Origin: a virus
IMG/VR virus record: IMGVR_UViG_3300041418_000129
Coordinates: 1-30,713 of that record
Reading direction: 5' to 3' (one strand)
DNA: 30,713 bases
A model generated the notes under the pieces. The model ran no database searches. It saw only the letters and a list, made by a program, of their open reading frames with translations, and was not told the DNA's origin. Position numbers and translations under genes: made by a program. Below are positions 29,271-30,713 of this stretch, in pieces; the stretch's first letter is position 1; each line of letters begins with the position of its first letter.

Positions 29271-30713
29271 ATGCCACAACAACAGCCTCCACAATTCGAC
29301 TTCAATCCGGGAGCGGTGCAAGGTCCCTTTAGTGGTATGCTCACGGGCCAAGCGCCGACGTACCAGACCGCGCCGAACACTGGCTGGAGCACAAAGACCG
29401 GTTCAGTACTCAATGTGGTGACGAGCTTCCTGGGCGGCATCGAACGAGGTCGGGTCAAGAGCTATGAGCGCGAGCAGCAACAGGAAGCCAAGCAGCGCGG
29501 CGTGGTGATGGACTACATCAACATGAAGCTGCGCGATCCGAACCTCACCGATGAAGGCCGCGCCGCGCTCGAGAAGCAAGGCATGCAGTACATGGCGCGG
29601 ACTGTCCTCAGCGAAACCGATGGCAAGGGGAAGAAGAAGGGTGGGGATGAGCAACAAGGGATCATGGGACACATCGCTGGCGCGTTCCACGATATCGCCC
29701 TGGGCATGGTTGGCGGACAGTTGCCTAAAAAAGGCAAAGGCGAAGACATCGACCCAGCGCAGTTCATGGCGAATGTTGACGCTTTGTCGCAAAACCCGAA
29801 ATTCTCGAAGGCGGCGGCCGTACAGATGGCACAACAGCAAGTCCAGAATATCCTCAAACAAGTGCCTACCGGTGCCGACCAACAGGTGATCCTACGTGCA
29901 TTGCAAGGTAGCCCAGACCAACCGGGACCGTTGGTCGTGATGCAGAAGAATATGGATCCGCAGGCGTTCAGGGATTATGTCGGAAATCTCATTGGCGGTT
30001 ATGCGGAGCCATTACGCACAGCCGGAACGTTCCAATCCAAGCTCGCTGAACTTGAGAAGGCCGGCGTCCACCTAACTGAAGCCCAAAAACAACAAGCCGG
30101 CGAAGCTTACATGGGCGTGAAACAGCAGGCGGAACGTTTTATGCCGTTCTTCCTGGATGGCCGCCAAGCGCCGGACAGTGTAACCCAGGATGCCATGGGT
30201 AATCCGATTGATCGTACCGGAAACACCCAATACAAGATCGAAGAGGGAACTAACCGATGGTTCCCGGCGACCGCTGGCCCTGTTGGTGGTACCAGGGCGA
30301 TCACGGGACCAGACGGGAAACCGGTGATTGTCCGTGGTGCTGAGGCAATCGGCAAAACACCAGCACCGCCACAACTAAGGCCCGAAGAGATCAAGAAAGC
30401 GGCCGCTGCCCGTTTCCAGAAGATCCAGGATACCGAGCAGGCTGAATACGAAAAAGCCGACAAGCAATGGGCCGAGATCAAAGCTATCACAGATAATCGA
30501 AACGCGGATGCTCTTAAAAAGAAGCTTGGTGTCGACGCTACCGGCTTCACTTCGGATCAGTGGAAAGCGGTGCGTGTGATGGCCGACAACGAGCGGGCAC
30601 GCGCGCGCAACGAAGCTTTACAGCGCAAGCAATTGGCGGTCGACCAAGCGAACCGGGAATTTTACGGTATGGATACGAACTATGCGAAAGAAGCTGAGGG
30701 CGGTGGCGGTGAA
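29271..30713 (+). CDS. Internal-virion-like protein, 3' partial (481+ codons)
   Basis: An open frame from ATG 29271 runs through the window end without a stop. The product begins MPQQQPPQFDFNPGAVQG, has helical charged stretches (GRVKSYEREQQQEAKQRGVV, AQMAQQQ-like VQMAQQQVQNIL, LAELEKAGVHLTEAQ-like KLAELEKAGVHLTE), and a Lys/Glu/Ala-rich C-terminal part (ARFQKIQDTEQAEYEKADKQ). There are no membrane segments or recognised catalytic motifs. Composition and position after the Gln/Ala-rich protein point to a large internal or ejection protein of a short-tailed phage. The start follows the upstream TAA by 1 nt with only a weak GGCGGG site, so it is likely coupled. The size is unknown because it is cut. 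Confidence 0.75.
   Translation, partial: MPQQQPPQFDFNPGAVQGPFSGMLTGQAPTYQTAPNTGWSTKTGSVLNVVTSFLGGIERGRVKSYEREQQQEAKQRGVVMDYINMKLRDPNLTDEGRAALEKQGMQYMARTVLSETDGKGKKKGGDEQQGIMGHIAGAFHDIALGMVGGQLPKKGKGEDIDPAQFMANVDALSQNPKFSKAAAVQMAQQQVQNILKQVPTGADQQVILRALQGSPDQPGPLVVMQKNMDPQAFRDYVGNLIGGYAEPLRTAGTFQSKLAELEKAGVHLTEAQKQQAGEAYMGVKQQAERFMPFFLDGRQAPDSVTQDAMGNPIDRTGNTQYKIEEGTNRWFPATAGPVGGTRAITGPDGKPVIVRGAEAIGKTPAPPQLRPEEIKKAAAARFQKIQDTEQAEYEKADKQWAEIKAITDNRNADALKKKLGVDATGFTSDQWKAVRVMADNERARARNEALQRKQLAVDQANREFYGMDTNYAKEAEGGGGE

Noticed and set aside
1-30713. tRNA or rRNA genes
   Set aside because: I saw no cloverleaf-like segment with conserved T-loop (GGTTCRA) in the gaps. The gaps are too short except 12407-12502 and 27744-27867, which hold control elements.

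Overview
The window reads as the virion-structure (late) region of an uncultivated tailed bacteriophage, or a prophage of one, with a moderately GC-rich genome. The evidence is head-tail adaptor-like proteins, a very long nozzle-like tail protein, tandem fibre and adhesin paralogues, LamG, Ig-like and glycine-rich surface domains, and Gln/Ala-rich internal-virion-like proteins. Genes are packed with 1-10 bp overlaps. I see no tape-measure, sheath or tube genes, which favours a short-tailed (podovirus-like) particle. Terminase, portal, capsid, replication and integrase genes are not in the window, so host and lifestyle cannot be fixed.

Layout. Positions 1-3367 (+) hold a glycosyltransferase/C-methyltransferase fusion cut by the window edge, a GT-A glycosyltransferase and two small membrane proteins. 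Positions 3371-7419 (+) hold an adaptor-like protein, two tiny very basic tandem paralogues, two small unknowns, two more adaptor-like proteins and two short proteins with a shared C-terminal 'GQLY' motif. Positions 7416-11219 hold the nozzle-like protein. Positions 11222-22092 (+) hold accessory virion proteins, a double-HNH endonuclease with its own sigma70-like promoter, a LamG/repeat fibre, three tandem paralogous tail proteins and an Ig-domain protein. At 22097-22120 a palindrome plus T-run ends this rightward unit. Positions 22119-27743 (-) are a leftward cassette: a secreted small protein, a tiny ORF, two glycine-rich adhesin paralogues, a repeat-built fibre and two small virion proteins. 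It starts from a divergent control region (27744-27867), which also drives a rightward unit (GNAT-like protein, then internal-virion-like proteins) that runs off the right edge.

Three layers of signal are not explained by the genes. (i) The palindrome CACTCCTATATAGGAGTG occurs four times in four different contexts: leader, mid-gene, operon end and early coding region. (ii) The motif GTTGACNGAAAT occurs four times and only in the larger intergenic control gaps. Several genes that open transcription units lack a Shine-Dalgarno and have a TANNNT box 6-10 nt before the ATG, suggesting leaderless or near-leaderless mRNAs. (iii) There are candidate recoding or unusual-initiation events: a CTT-TAG-C stop like the prfB +1 frameshift site, and a possible ATC start codon. 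All functional names are family-level readings by eye; no database search was possible.
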